From contig SMXP01000043.1 in assembly GCA_004356335.1 (NCBI GenBank), forward strand, positions 1 to 13,329: 13,329 bases of DNA, read 5' to 3'. The stretch comes from Alphaproteobacteria bacterium (GTDB taxonomy: Bacteria > Pseudomonadota > Alphaproteobacteria > SMXP01). Positions 1 to 6,260 of this stretch are shown here, one piece after another (position 1 is the stretch's first letter; every line of letters begins with the position of its first letter). Made by a program: the position numbers and the translations under genes. The notes beneath the pieces were generated by a model. The model had not been told where the DNA came from. It did no database searches and worked only from the letters and a program-made list of their open reading frames with translations.

Positions 1-1
1 C

Positions 2-298
2 GGGATTATCCATACGCCGACGCCCGATTGTTTTCTCGATGGCATCACCCGGCGCGCCGTCATAGGCTTGGCCAAGGGTCATGGTTTTGAGATTATCGAG
101 CGGGCGATCATGCCCGAAGAAATGGCGGCGTTCGAGGAATGCTTCATTACCGGTACGGCGGCGGAAGTGACGCCCGTATCGGAAATCGGCCCTTATCGGT
201 TCCAGCCCGGCGAGATCTCTAAGACGTTGATGGAAGATTACGAAAAGCTGGTCAACCAGCAGAAGCAAAAGCCAGTCGTGGAGCAGGCCACGGCTTAA
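2..298 (+). CDS. ilvE: Branched-chain amino acid aminotransferase, C-terminal part (5' truncated by window edge)
   Basis: This is the last 98 residues of a PLP-dependent fold-type IV aminotransferase. The family catalyses the last step of valine, leucine and isoleucine synthesis (2-oxo acid plus glutamate) in the cytoplasm. The frame is open from base 2 to a TAA at 296-298. It contains the branched-chain signature FLDGITRRAVIGLA followed by the motif TGTAAEVTPV, which lies in the cofactor phosphate and substrate region of IlvE proteins. The end (KQKPVVEQATA) is a short variable tail. The PLP lysine and the N-terminal domain lie outside the window. A D-amino acid transaminase or 4-amino-4-deoxychorismate lyase of the same fold is possible, but TGTAAEVTPV favours IlvE. 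The gene converges on moaE with 41 bases between stop codons. Confidence 0.9.
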   Translation, partial: GIIHTPTPDCFLDGITRRAVIGLAKGHGFEIIERAIMPEEMAAFEECFITGTAAEVTPVSEIGPYRFQPGEISKTLMEDYEKLVNQQKQKPVVEQATA

Positions 299-310
299 CT
301 TTTCCACGCT

Positions 311-339
311 TTATGGCAGAGTGCGCATTTCCGCTCTGG
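311..339. terminator. Possible weak bidirectional hairpin between convergent ilvE and moaE
   Basis: The short gap between the two stop codons holds an imperfect inverted repeat. CAGAG (317-321) pairs with CTCTG (334-338), and the stem is extended by CG/CG after a two-base bulge. On the plus strand it is followed only by GTTATTT, and there is no clean T-run on either strand, so it is a weak candidate. Its position exactly between two converging genes is the main argument. Confidence 0.3.
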
Positions 340-807
340 TTATTTCCAACGCTTGGCCGCGTCGTCGTCTTTTTCTTTGGCCGCGACCCAGCGGGTGCCC
401 GCGCCGGTTTCTTCCTCTTTCCAAAATGGCGCTTTTGTTTTGAGCCAATCCATGAGGAATTGAGCTGCTTCAAAGGCGGCATCTCTATGGGGTGAAGCCG
501 TCAGCACCAGGACAATCTGATCCCCCGGAAACAGTTTTCCGTGGCGGTGGATGATCAAACTTGATGTAATGGGCCAGCGCGATTGCGCTTCTCGATCAAT
601 CCGCTCGAGTTCCTTTTGCGTCATGGCCGGATAGTGTTCCAGTGTGATCGACCGAATAAGATTGTCGTCACTCTTAGGTTGGTCCGGGTCGGCCATATGG
701 CGCACCCGTCCGACAAAAGCGACGATGGCACCGGCGCCGGCATCTTGGTCTGCGAAGGCCGCGTATTCTTGACCAAGATCAAAGTCCTCGCGCTGTACGC
801 GGATCAC
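340..807 (-). CDS. moaE: Molybdopterin synthase catalytic subunit MoaE
   Basis: MoaE is the large subunit of molybdopterin synthase. With sulfur delivered by the thiocarboxylated end of MoaD it converts precursor Z (cPMP) to the dithiolene molybdopterin in the cytoplasm. The 155-residue product is of normal family length. Recognisable blocks, in order, are FVGRVR (31-36), LEHYP (56-60), the HRHGKLFPGD segment (87-96), SPHRDAAF (105-112) and the active-site KTKAPFWKEE (123-132), which holds the conserved lysines. The start is GTG at 807, three bases after the moaD stop. A GGAGG at 815-819 with 7-nt spacing supports it, so the two subunits are very likely translationally coupled. The C-terminus (KEKDDDAAKRWK) is a charged, non-conserved tail. 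Confidence 0.95.
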   Translation of the reverse strand: MIRVQREDFDLGQEYAAFADQDAGAGAIVAFVGRVRHMADPDQPKSDDNLIRSITLEHYPAMTQKELERIDREAQSRWPITSSLIIHRHGKLFPGDQIVLVLTASPHRDAAFEAAQFLMDWLKTKAPFWKEEETGAGTRWVAAKEKDDDAAKRWK

Positions 808-810
808 GGG

Positions 811-1062
811 TTAGCCTCCGGTAACGGGTGGAAAAAGTGCGATTTCATCACCGGCCTTGATCGGTGCATCGAACGTCACATGTTCCTGATTGACGGCGAC
901 GCGAATGACCTGGCGATGGGTGAGTGCGTCGGCAAACTCAGGTCCGCGATCGGATAACCAATCGAGAAGCCCGGCAACATCGGACACATGGGCAGGGAGG
1001 TCTATCGATTCCTCACTCATACCGATTTTTTGACGCAGCCAAGCAAAATACAATACCTTCAT
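811..1062 (-). CDS. moaD: Molybdopterin synthase sulfur-carrier subunit MoaD
   Basis: MoaD is a small ubiquitin-fold (beta-grasp) protein whose C-terminal Gly-Gly is adenylated and converted to a thiocarboxylate, the sulfur donor used by MoaE. The 83-residue product starts MKVLYFAWLRQKIG and ends FPPVTGG, both typical of MoaD. I chose the ATG at 1062 because the family begins at this beta strand. The frame stays open upstream to a TTG at 1083 that overlaps the pgsA stop as TTGA, which would add seven residues; this alternative cannot be excluded. An AAAGG lies 13 nt before the ATG, so its Shine-Dalgarno support is poor. The gene lies between pgsA and moaE in a tightly packed minus-strand unit. 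Confidence 0.93.
   Translation of the reverse strand: MKVLYFAWLRQKIGMSEESIDLPAHVSDVAGLLDWLSDRGPEFADALTHRQVIRVAVNQEHVTFDAPIKAGDEIALFPPVTGG
815..819 (-). promoter_or_regulatory. Ribosome binding site of moaE inside the moaD Gly-Gly codons
   Basis: The minus strand reads GGAGG here, with seven bases (CTAACCC) before the moaE GTG. The same bases encode the two terminal glycines of MoaD (GGA GGC) that are essential for its chemistry. It fixes the unusual GTG start of moaE and implies coupling of the two subunits. Confidence 0.75.
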
Positions 1063-1079
1063 TGGGTTGTTTCGGCCTT

Positions 1080-1646
1080 TCAAGATGTCTTTTCATCCGA
1101 TGCGTGACGGAAACCGGCCTTAAAATAATCGAACCCCGTGTAAATGGTGATTAAAGCTGCGACCCAAATTCCTGCCTCACCAAGTATTGAAGTGAACGAA
1201 ATAAACTTGTCCGCTGCCGGCCCGGCAATGAGCAAAGCCAGGGCAACCATTTGAATGCCGGTTTTCCATTTGGCCAATAGGGTGACCGGTAGACTGACCC
1301 GGGCCGTGCCCAAAAATTCACGCAGTCCCGATACCAAAATTTCCCGGCAAAGAATGACAATAGCGGGAATAAGCATAATACCGGTGATCGTATCCCAGGC
1401 GACGAGCAAGACGATCGACGTTGCGACCAAAAGTTTGTCGGCAATAGGATCCAGCATCTGGCCCCAGCGAGATTGTTGAGCCCAGGCCCGAGCAACATAT
1501 CCGTCCAGAAAATCGGTGATGCCCGCGATTATGAAAATGGTGAACACGATCCAGCGTGACTGATCGCCGCTCAGGAAAAAACTGCCGACCATTAAGGGCA
1601 CAGCCAAAATCCGCCCATAGGTGAGCAAATTAGGCAGACTCGTCAT
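1080..1646 (-). CDS. pgsA: CDP-diacylglycerol--glycerol-3-phosphate 3-phosphatidyltransferase PgsA
   Basis: PgsA is an integral inner-membrane enzyme that makes phosphatidylglycerophosphate, the committed precursor of phosphatidylglycerol and cardiolipin. From the ATG at 1646 the protein is 188 residues and begins MTSLPNLLTYGRI, the usual start of the family. The CDP-alcohol phosphotransferase signature D-x2-DG-x2-AR-x8-G-x3-D-x3-D is complete: D45, D48, G49, A52, R53, G62, D66, D70. Several hydrophobic segments follow (about 73-100, 131-147 and 156-172). The ATG at 1646 has AGGG four bases upstream. The longer in-frame ATG at 1685, which would overlap the uvrC stop, has no visible Shine-Dalgarno. 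The gene is 28 nt downstream of uvrC, an arrangement common in alphaproteobacteria. Confidence 0.92.
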   Translation of the reverse strand: MTSLPNLLTYGRILAVPLMVGSFFLSGDQSRWIVFTIFIIAGITDFLDGYVARAWAQQSRWGQMLDPIADKLLVATSIVLLVAWDTITGIMLIPAIVILCREILVSGLREFLGTARVSLPVTLLAKWKTGIQMVALALLIAGPAADKFISFTSILGEAGIWVAALITIYTGFDYFKAGFRHASDEKTS

Positions 1647-1674
1647 CACACCCTGGGACGAATTGTGTGATTCT

Positions 1675-3582
1675 CTAGTCGTCATTATGAAAATAGTCGT
1701 ATATTCGCTTCGCCATGGATTGGCTTATTCCTTCCACGGCCTCGAGATCCGCAAGGCCTGCCTGTTTCACAGAGCGCGCTGATCCGAAATGATGGAGCAA
1801 GGCCCGCTTGCGCTTTGCACCGATCCCCGGAATGTCATCCAGCGGGGAGGCGCCGATATCTTTCTTCCGCCGCGACCTGTGACTGCCAATAGCAAAGCGG
1901 TGTGCCTCGTCCCTGAGTCGCTGTAAATAGTATAGTACGGGACTGTTCGGTTCCAGTATGAAGGACGGGTGGTTAAGCATATGTAACCGCTCGCGGCCGG
2001 CGTTCCGGTCGGGGCCTTTCGCTATGGCAACGAGGGGGACCCCATCAACGCCAAGTTCGGCAAAAACGTCACGGGCCACGCCCAATTGGCCCCTACCGCC
2101 ATCGATAATCACAAGATCCGGCCAAGGGCGTTCGTCATCAGCGTTCGCCTCTGCGGTTTCTTTCAATAATCTGGTGAAGCGCCGGGTCAACACTTGGCGC
2201 ATCATGCCATAATCATCTCCCGGTGTGATGGCATCGCTGCGAATGTTGAATTTGCGGTACTCGTTTTTTTGAAACCCTTCCGGGCCACCTACGATCATGG
2301 CGCCAACGGCATTTGTCCCTTGAATGTGGCTGTTATCGTAAACCTCGATGCGCTGTGGTGGCCGGTCGAGATCGAACGTGTCGGCCACGGCTTCCAACAA
2401 GCGGCGCTGTGACGCGGATTCGGCAAACCGGCGCGCCAAGGCTTCGCGCGCATTAACCAATGCATGATTGACCAGATCGCGTCGCTCGCCGCGTTTGGGG
2501 ACAAAGATCGATATTTTGCGTTCGGCCTTTATGCTGAGCGCGTCGGCAAGCAAATGCTGATTGGCAAGCCCTAGGTTGAGTAAAATCAGCTTAGCGGGTG
2601 GTTTATTGTCGTAAAATTGCGCCAAGAACGACTCAAGCACGTCGGCCAAGGTCTCGGACTTATCGTGACGGGGAAAGTATGCTCGGTTGCCCCAGTTTTG
2701 CTTAGCCCGGAAAAAGAAAACTTGAATGCACACTTGTCCGCCTTCCCGCTTAGCGGCGAAAACATCCGCCTCCTCGGTATTTTTCGGATTGATTCCTTGG
2801 TGTGCCTGAATGGCTGTCAAAGCGTGGATTCGATCGCGATAGGAAGCGGCTTGCTCGAAATCCAGCCGCTCGCTCGCTGTATCCATTAGCTTTGATAAGT
2901 GAGATTGGACCTTCCTGCTTTTGCCGTCCAGGAATACGATGGTTTCGTCAATCAGCTTTGCGTAGCTCTCTTCGTCGATATAACCGACGCATGGTGCGCT
3001 ACATCTTTTGATCTGATAAAGCAGGCAAGGTCGCGTTCGGCTTTCGAATACACTGTCAGAGCAGGAACGCAAAAGAAATGCGCGCTGTAAAGTATTCAGC
3101 GTTCGGTTGACAGCACCAGCCGATGCGAAGGGGCCAAAATATCGACCTTTACGATTGCGTGCTCCTCTATGTTTTACCACTTGAGAAAATGGGTGATCTT
3201 CCGTCATCAAAATATACGGGAATGATTTGTCGTCGCGCAGTAGGATGTTGTAGTAGGGTTTTAAGCGTTTGATCAGATTGGCTTCGAGCAGCAGCGCTTC
3301 GGATTCTGTTTCTGTCGTAGTGAATTCCATTTCCGCCGTCGCCGCAATCATACGCGCGATGCGATTGGTGTGTCCGCTCAATTTGGTATAGCTGGTCACC
3401 CGCTTTTTAAGGTTGCCGGCCTTACCCACATAAAGTGCATCGCCCTGTTCATCGATCATGCGATAGACCCCAGGGCCACCCGGCAAGGTCTTCAAGTAAG
3501 ACTTGACAACTTCAGGGCCTGTCGGTCGCGAAGTTACGCCGTCCTTGTTGGTGTTGTCGCTTTTGTCCGCGCCTTGTGACAT
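1675..3582 (-). CDS. uvrC: UvrABC system protein C (excision nuclease subunit)
   Basis: UvrC makes the 3' and 5' incisions around DNA lesions after being recruited by UvrB. The 635-residue product has the full domain set. A GIY-YIG nuclease comes first (GVY at 38-40, YVGKAGNLKKRV at 51-62). A four-cysteine segment follows (C174, C186, C194, C198), with the spacing of the reported iron-sulfur ligands of E. coli UvrC. The UVR motif lies at about 228-258 (DFEQAASYRDRI). The RNase H-like endonuclease has D416 in YDNSHIQG, D494 in IIDGGRGQ and H561 in DEAHRFA. A tandem helix-hairpin-helix ends the protein (about 582-632). The ATG at 3582 is the first good start, although its Shine-Dalgarno (GAAAG) is weak. 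The first 30 residues are a variable polar extension. It is probably co-transcribed with pgsA, moaD and moaE, and perhaps with the antiporter 66 nt upstream. Confidence 0.97.
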   Translation of the reverse strand: MSQGADKSDNTNKDGVTSRPTGPEVVKSYLKTLPGGPGVYRMIDEQGDALYVGKAGNLKKRVTSYTKLSGHTNRIARMIAATAEMEFTTTETESEALLLEANLIKRLKPYYNILLRDDKSFPYILMTEDHPFSQVVKHRGARNRKGRYFGPFASAGAVNRTLNTLQRAFLLRSCSDSVFESRTRPCLLYQIKRCSAPCVGYIDEESYAKLIDETIVFLDGKSRKVQSHLSKLMDTASERLDFEQAASYRDRIHALTAIQAHQGINPKNTEEADVFAAKREGGQVCIQVFFFRAKQNWGNRAYFPRHDKSETLADVLESFLAQFYDNKPPAKLILLNLGLANQHLLADALSIKAERKISIFVPKRGERRDLVNHALVNAREALARRFAESASQRRLLEAVADTFDLDRPPQRIEVYDNSHIQGTNAVGAMIVGGPEGFQKNEYRKFNIRSDAITPGDDYGMMRQVLTRRFTRLLKETAEANADDERPWPDLVIIDGGRGQLGVARDVFAELGVDGVPLVAIAKGPDRNAGRERLHMLNHPSFILEPNSPVLYYLQRLRDEAHRFAIGSHRSRRKKDIGASPLDDIPGIGAKRKRALLHHFGSARSVKQAGLADLEAVEGISQSMAKRIYDYFHNDD

Positions 3583-3648
3583 CGACTTTCACGTAACCGT
3601 GGTGTACCGCCCGAACCCGCAATGAATGGTACTTTTCGCCGTTTCCGC

Positions 3649-4602
3649 TCAGGCAAAGTTAGCGTAGATGAATACTAGATAGGAAATCGTCAAAATAATC
3701 CCGGAAATCCGACCGATCGGCGCGCCGGCAAAGGTGTAGCGTGCCACGACAAAGGCAGCCAGCAGCATCACCCAAAGATTGAAGTCGAGAAATTCAGGCG
3801 TGACGGGAATATCGGTGATCATTGCCGCAACCCCCATGACCGCAAGAAGATTGAATAAATTGCTGCCGATGACATTGCCCATAACCATTGCGGATTGGCG
3901 GCGCATGGCCGCGGCGATGGCAGTGGCCAATTCGGGCAGTGACGTGCCGAACGCGATCAGGCTTAGTCCAATGACGGATTCGGAGATACCCGCAATCCGC
4001 GCCAATTGTTCTGCGCTGTCCACAAGAAAATGGCTGGCAATCGGTAACCCTCCCAAACCGATCACCAGGGTGGCGCCAATGGCGACATTGCTTTTCAGCA
4101 AGCCGCCGACACCGTCAGGGTCGATCAATTGTTCCGCCGCTGGATTCTTGTTCCGCCCGCGCACGACCCGAATGCCGGAATAGACCAGAAACGCGATGAT
4201 CAGGCCAAACAGCAATAAGCCATGTTCAAAGACAAGTTGGCCTTTAAAGCACAGCACGACAAACAAAACGCTCGATGCCAGCATCAGAAAAGTATTGCGC
4301 CGAATACCCGGCTGGCTGGTGGCAAGGGGGTAAAACATGGCGGGGACACCCAGCACCAAGAACACGTTCGCCACATTGCTGCCGACCACATTGCCCAATG
4401 CGATGCCCGGAAGCCCATCGATAGCGGCCTGGACGCTGATCACGAGTTCCGGCGCGGATGTTCCGAAGGCGACAATGGTCAGTCCGATCAGCAGCGGCGG
4501 GACGCCAAACTTCATGGCGATCGACACGGCCCCCCGGACAACCAGGTCGGCGAACAAAAGCAGGAAGAGTAAGCTCGCAACGAGCGCAAACAGCAAGGAC
4601 AT
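3649..4602 (-). CDS. Calcium/sodium antiporter, CaCA superfamily (YrbG-like)
   Basis: This is an inner-membrane cation/calcium exchanger of the K+-dependent Na+/Ca2+ exchanger-like bacterial family (YrbG/CaxA type). The 317-residue protein has about ten hydrophobic segments in two inverted halves. Each half carries an alpha-repeat: GTSAPE (47-52) with GNVVGSN (70-76), and GTSLPE (219-224) with GNVIGSN (242-248). The acidic residues of these repeats bind the cations. A short polar loop around 148-168 separates the halves. The start is uncertain. ATG 4602 begins right at the first membrane helix (MSLLFALV). A TTG at 4611 is better placed behind AAAAGG (4617-4622, spacing 5). A TTG at 4650 would lie almost at the predicted transcription start. 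The ion actually moved cannot be read from the sequence. Confidence 0.9.
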   Translation of the reverse strand: MSLLFALVASLLFLLLFADLVVRGAVSIAMKFGVPPLLIGLTIVAFGTSAPELVISVQAAIDGLPGIALGNVVGSNVANVFLVLGVPAMFYPLATSQPGIRRNTFLMLASSVLFVVLCFKGQLVFEHGLLLFGLIIAFLVYSGIRVVRGRNKNPAAEQLIDPDGVGGLLKSNVAIGATLVIGLGGLPIASHFLVDSAEQLARIAGISESVIGLSLIAFGTSLPELATAIAAAMRRQSAMVMGNVIGSNLFNLLAVMGVAAMITDIPVTPEFLDFNLWVMLLAAFVVARYTFAGAPIGRISGIILTISYLVFIYANFA

Positions 4603-4658
4603 GGATGTCAAACGAGCCTTTTCATCGCCGGCCGGTTGCCCCCCTAACAAGAAAGGCC

Positions 4659-4686
4659 TTTATATAGGGGGCACGGTCGAAGGCAA
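4659..4686 (-). promoter_or_regulatory. Candidate sigma-70-type promoter of the antiporter gene
   Basis: On the minus strand TTGCCT (4681-4686) and TATAAA (4659-4664) are separated by 16 bases. Transcription would begin near 4652, just upstream of the antiporter. This argues against the TTG at 4650 as its start codon. It is a match by eye to a general consensus only, with no conservation data. Confidence 0.3.
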
Positions 4687-5169
4687 GGCCGATCCATCCT
4701 TGGTCTGCGAGCCTGCCCGGGCTTTCTGTTCGTGGGCCTTCGTGGGTGTAAAATTTGTGTACGGAGAAATGGTTCCATTTTGCCGGTGACGGCCCGAACG
4801 CCCCGCGCTTTCCGGCGGATATAATGGCTGACCGTTTCGCGGATATACGGCGTCGATTTGATTTGGCACAGACCGTTTTCCTAAACTAGAGATCGTTTTA
4901 TTTATTGATAATTCTCCTTTTGATAGCAAATTTTGCCTTTATTCGGCTCGTCGGCAGTATCCTAAAATAACAAAAAAGCCTGGGTTCATGGGGTTTTCTG
5001 CGGCAAACCGGTTAATGGAATATCACTTTGCGGTTGCCAAGGCTGCGGGGGTGGACGTAGCCTGTGATTCTGTAGAGCGAGGGAGAGTTCGGGCAACAGA
5101 GGTACGGGGGAGTTCCGGGTACGCGTCCATGTGACGACCGGAGCGCAACCGAGAGAGCGGAGGGGCGCC
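4687..5169. other. Gene-poor intergenic stretch between antiporter and small membrane protein
   Basis: I find no convincing gene here. The left part carries two direct copies of GCGGATATA (4815-4823 and 4839-4847). The middle (about 4880-4980) is AT-rich and could hold promoters, but no well-spaced -35/-10 pair stands out. The right part (about 4985-5165) is G- and purine-rich and partly self-complementary. GGCAAACCG pairs with CGGTTGCC over about 8 bases with one bulge (about 5003-5040), and TGGACG-TA pairs with TACGCGTCCA (about 5052 and 5120). It could be a structured leader or a small RNA, but I recognise no known riboswitch or RNA family. Confidence 0.4.
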
Positions 5170-5355
5170 ATGTCCCAAAGCGACAAGCCGAACTGGTGGC
5201 GCGGCATCGACATTCCAGGTCTTCTGGGGTGCGTCGTCCTGGTTTTTATGACCTACGGAATTTTTTGGTATTACACCGAAGCCATCAAAGGCACGTTTGA
5301 TATTGATGCCGAAGCACCCAAGCGGGCGAGCTTGATCTGGACCGAAGCGAAGTAA
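5170..5355 (+). CDS. Small single-span membrane protein, function unknown
   Basis: This 61-residue protein is not one I recognise. It begins MSQSDKPNWWRG, a polar and tryptophan-rich N-terminus. A single hydrophobic segment follows (about residues 17-35, containing LLGCVVLVFMTYGIFWYY), then a charged tail ending in WTEAK. That pattern suggests a short inner-membrane protein. The start is well supported: GGAGGGG at 5159-5165, four bases before the ATG. The frame extends upstream to a GTG at 5131 but without a matching ribosome site. It is preceded by a long gene-poor region and faces the secreted protein downstream across a palindromic repeat. The strong ribosome site and clean hydrophobic segment make it likely to be a real gene. 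Confidence 0.65.
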   Translation: MSQSDKPNWWRGIDIPGLLGCVVLVFMTYGIFWYYTEAIKGTFDIDAEAPKRASLIWTEAK

Positions 5356-5369
5356 CGCGCTTTTTCCAT

Positions 5370-5440
5370 TAGAGCATTTTCGAGCGAACCGGTGTCCACC
5401 CCGGCCTTCGCCGGGGCATGCTTTTCCTGAAAATGCTTTA
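5370..5440. repeat. Mosaic palindromic intergenic repeat; probable bidirectional terminator
   Basis: An outer inverted repeat AGCATTTTC (5373-5381) / GAAAATGCT (5429-5437) encloses a perfect 7-bp hairpin, CCCCGGC (5399-5405), loop CTTC, GCCGGGG (5410-5416). From memory, the outer part (AGAGCATTTTCGAGCGAA) resembles dispersed palindromic units of alphaproteobacteria, and the inner GC-rich hairpin resembles a different common unit, so this looks like one inserted into the other. It sits between two convergent genes and could terminate both. There is only one copy in the window. Confidence 0.6.
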
Positions 5441-5455
5441 GAAGAGGAGTCTCGA

Positions 5456-5992
5456 TTACGGATCGCTTGGCGTGGAAGATCCGTTGGGCGCCGGCGGATT
5501 TGCGTTTTGTTCTTGTTCACGCTTTTGTCGGATTGCCTCTTGAGGACTTTCCGGAATGACACCGCGCATGGCCTGCAGTATGGATGCCACGGGCTCCGTA
5601 AAAATGCCGACTTCGCCGTTATCGTAAGTCCTTCGCCAATTCTCGTATGATTCAGCAAAACCTGGATGAACCTCGACGATGCTCTCCACCTCTATGACGG
5701 ACAAGTCCATTGCCGATACGGCAAAGGCGACGTGATAGACATCGGTAAAGAAACGCCGGCCCGTTTGGGGATCCGTCATGGGAATTCCGATGATGCTGAC
5801 ATGGACGGCCGGGCCTAGATCGAGAAGGGTTTCCGTCTTACCGACCACGATGCGCGAGGGATTATTCGTCTGACCCGATCTATACGTCCAAACTTGACCG
5901 GCTTCGTACCGCCCGTCCTGGGCTGAGGCCCGTTCCGTAATAACCGCGCCGGTTGTTAGCATGACAATCAAAAACAAATACAGAAGCCGCAT
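5456..5992 (-). CDS. Secreted protein of unknown function
   Basis: This is a 178-residue protein with a clear Sec signal peptide: MRLLYLFLIVMLTTGAV, then cleavage after ASA at about residue 24 (ASA-QDG). The mature part begins with RYEAGQVWTYRSG, looks mostly beta-structured, and ends in a polar, proline-rich tail (from about residue 155, with NPPAPNG and STPSDP). No cysteines or catalytic motifs are visible in the mature protein, and I do not recognise the family. The ATG at 5992 is preceded by AGGAGAG about nine bases upstream, which supports the start. The predicted location is periplasmic. It stands alone: its 3' end faces the repeat at 5370-5440, and uvrB ends 268 bases upstream. Confidence 0.7.
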   Translation of the reverse strand: MRLLYLFLIVMLTTGAVITERASAQDGRYEAGQVWTYRSGQTNNPSRIVVGKTETLLDLGPAVHVSIIGIPMTDPQTGRRFFTDVYHVAFAVSAMDLSVIEVESIVEVHPGFAESYENWRRTYDNGEVGIFTEPVASILQAMRGVIPESPQEAIRQKREQEQNANPPAPNGSSTPSDP

Positions 5993-6140
5993 GGAAACTC
6001 ACTCTCCTAGTCCTGCATAATCCAATGGGGTGCAGTGTTTCGCCCTTAGCCGCCATCGTCAAGGGTGACGGGCCCCGGCGTTTACCCTGTGCGCTGGCAA
6101 GCCTGACCGGCAATAAAGGCAAAGACATGGCAGTCGGTCG

Positions 6141-6260
6141 TCACCCACCGGGTCCTTGCGGGATGAGATTGAACAAATGCCAGACGATATAAAAATCGTC
6201 ATGGGGACCAAAGCCGGTATCGGACAGGCGGATGATTTTGTCGCCGTCTTTCCTGAGCTC
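6141..6260 (-). other. Orphan protein-like reading frame directly after the uvrB stop
   Basis: After the uvrB TAA the same frame stays open for 39 codons to a TGA at 6141-6143. The translation looks like protein rather than noise, for example KIIRLSDTGFGP and HDDFYIVWHLFNLIP. There is no ATG, GTG or TTG before codon 29, so it has no ordinary start. It may be the remnant of a lost gene, or chance. The same bases also form a hairpin (CCA-T-GACGAT and ATCGTCTGG around 6180-6204) that could act as a weak uvrB terminator, although there is no T-run. Confidence 0.3.

Noticed and set aside
5..13. TTATCCATA, one mismatch from the E. coli DnaA box
   Set aside because: A single isolated match inside ilvE coding sequence, with no cluster of boxes or AT-rich unwinding region.
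4820..4825. Perfect TATAAT on the plus strand
   Set aside because: No -35-like hexamer lies 15-19 bases upstream, and the next plus-strand gene starts about 345 bases away.
4660..4929. 89-residue minus-strand frame upstream of the antiporter
   Set aside because: No ribosome site, no hydrophobic or domain pattern, and low-complexity composition. It also overlaps the likely antiporter promoter.
4988..5134. Possible 48-codon gene starting MGFSAANRLMEYHF on the plus strand
   Set aside because: There is no ribosome binding site. Its codons (TTA, AGA, AGT, GTA, GGG) differ from neighbouring genes, and it runs through the self-complementary region. It could be chance.
5023..5658. 211-residue minus-strand frame
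   Set aside because: It overlaps the small membrane protein, the palindromic repeat and the end of the secreted-protein gene, and its composition (R, K, S, P) is that of a shadow frame.
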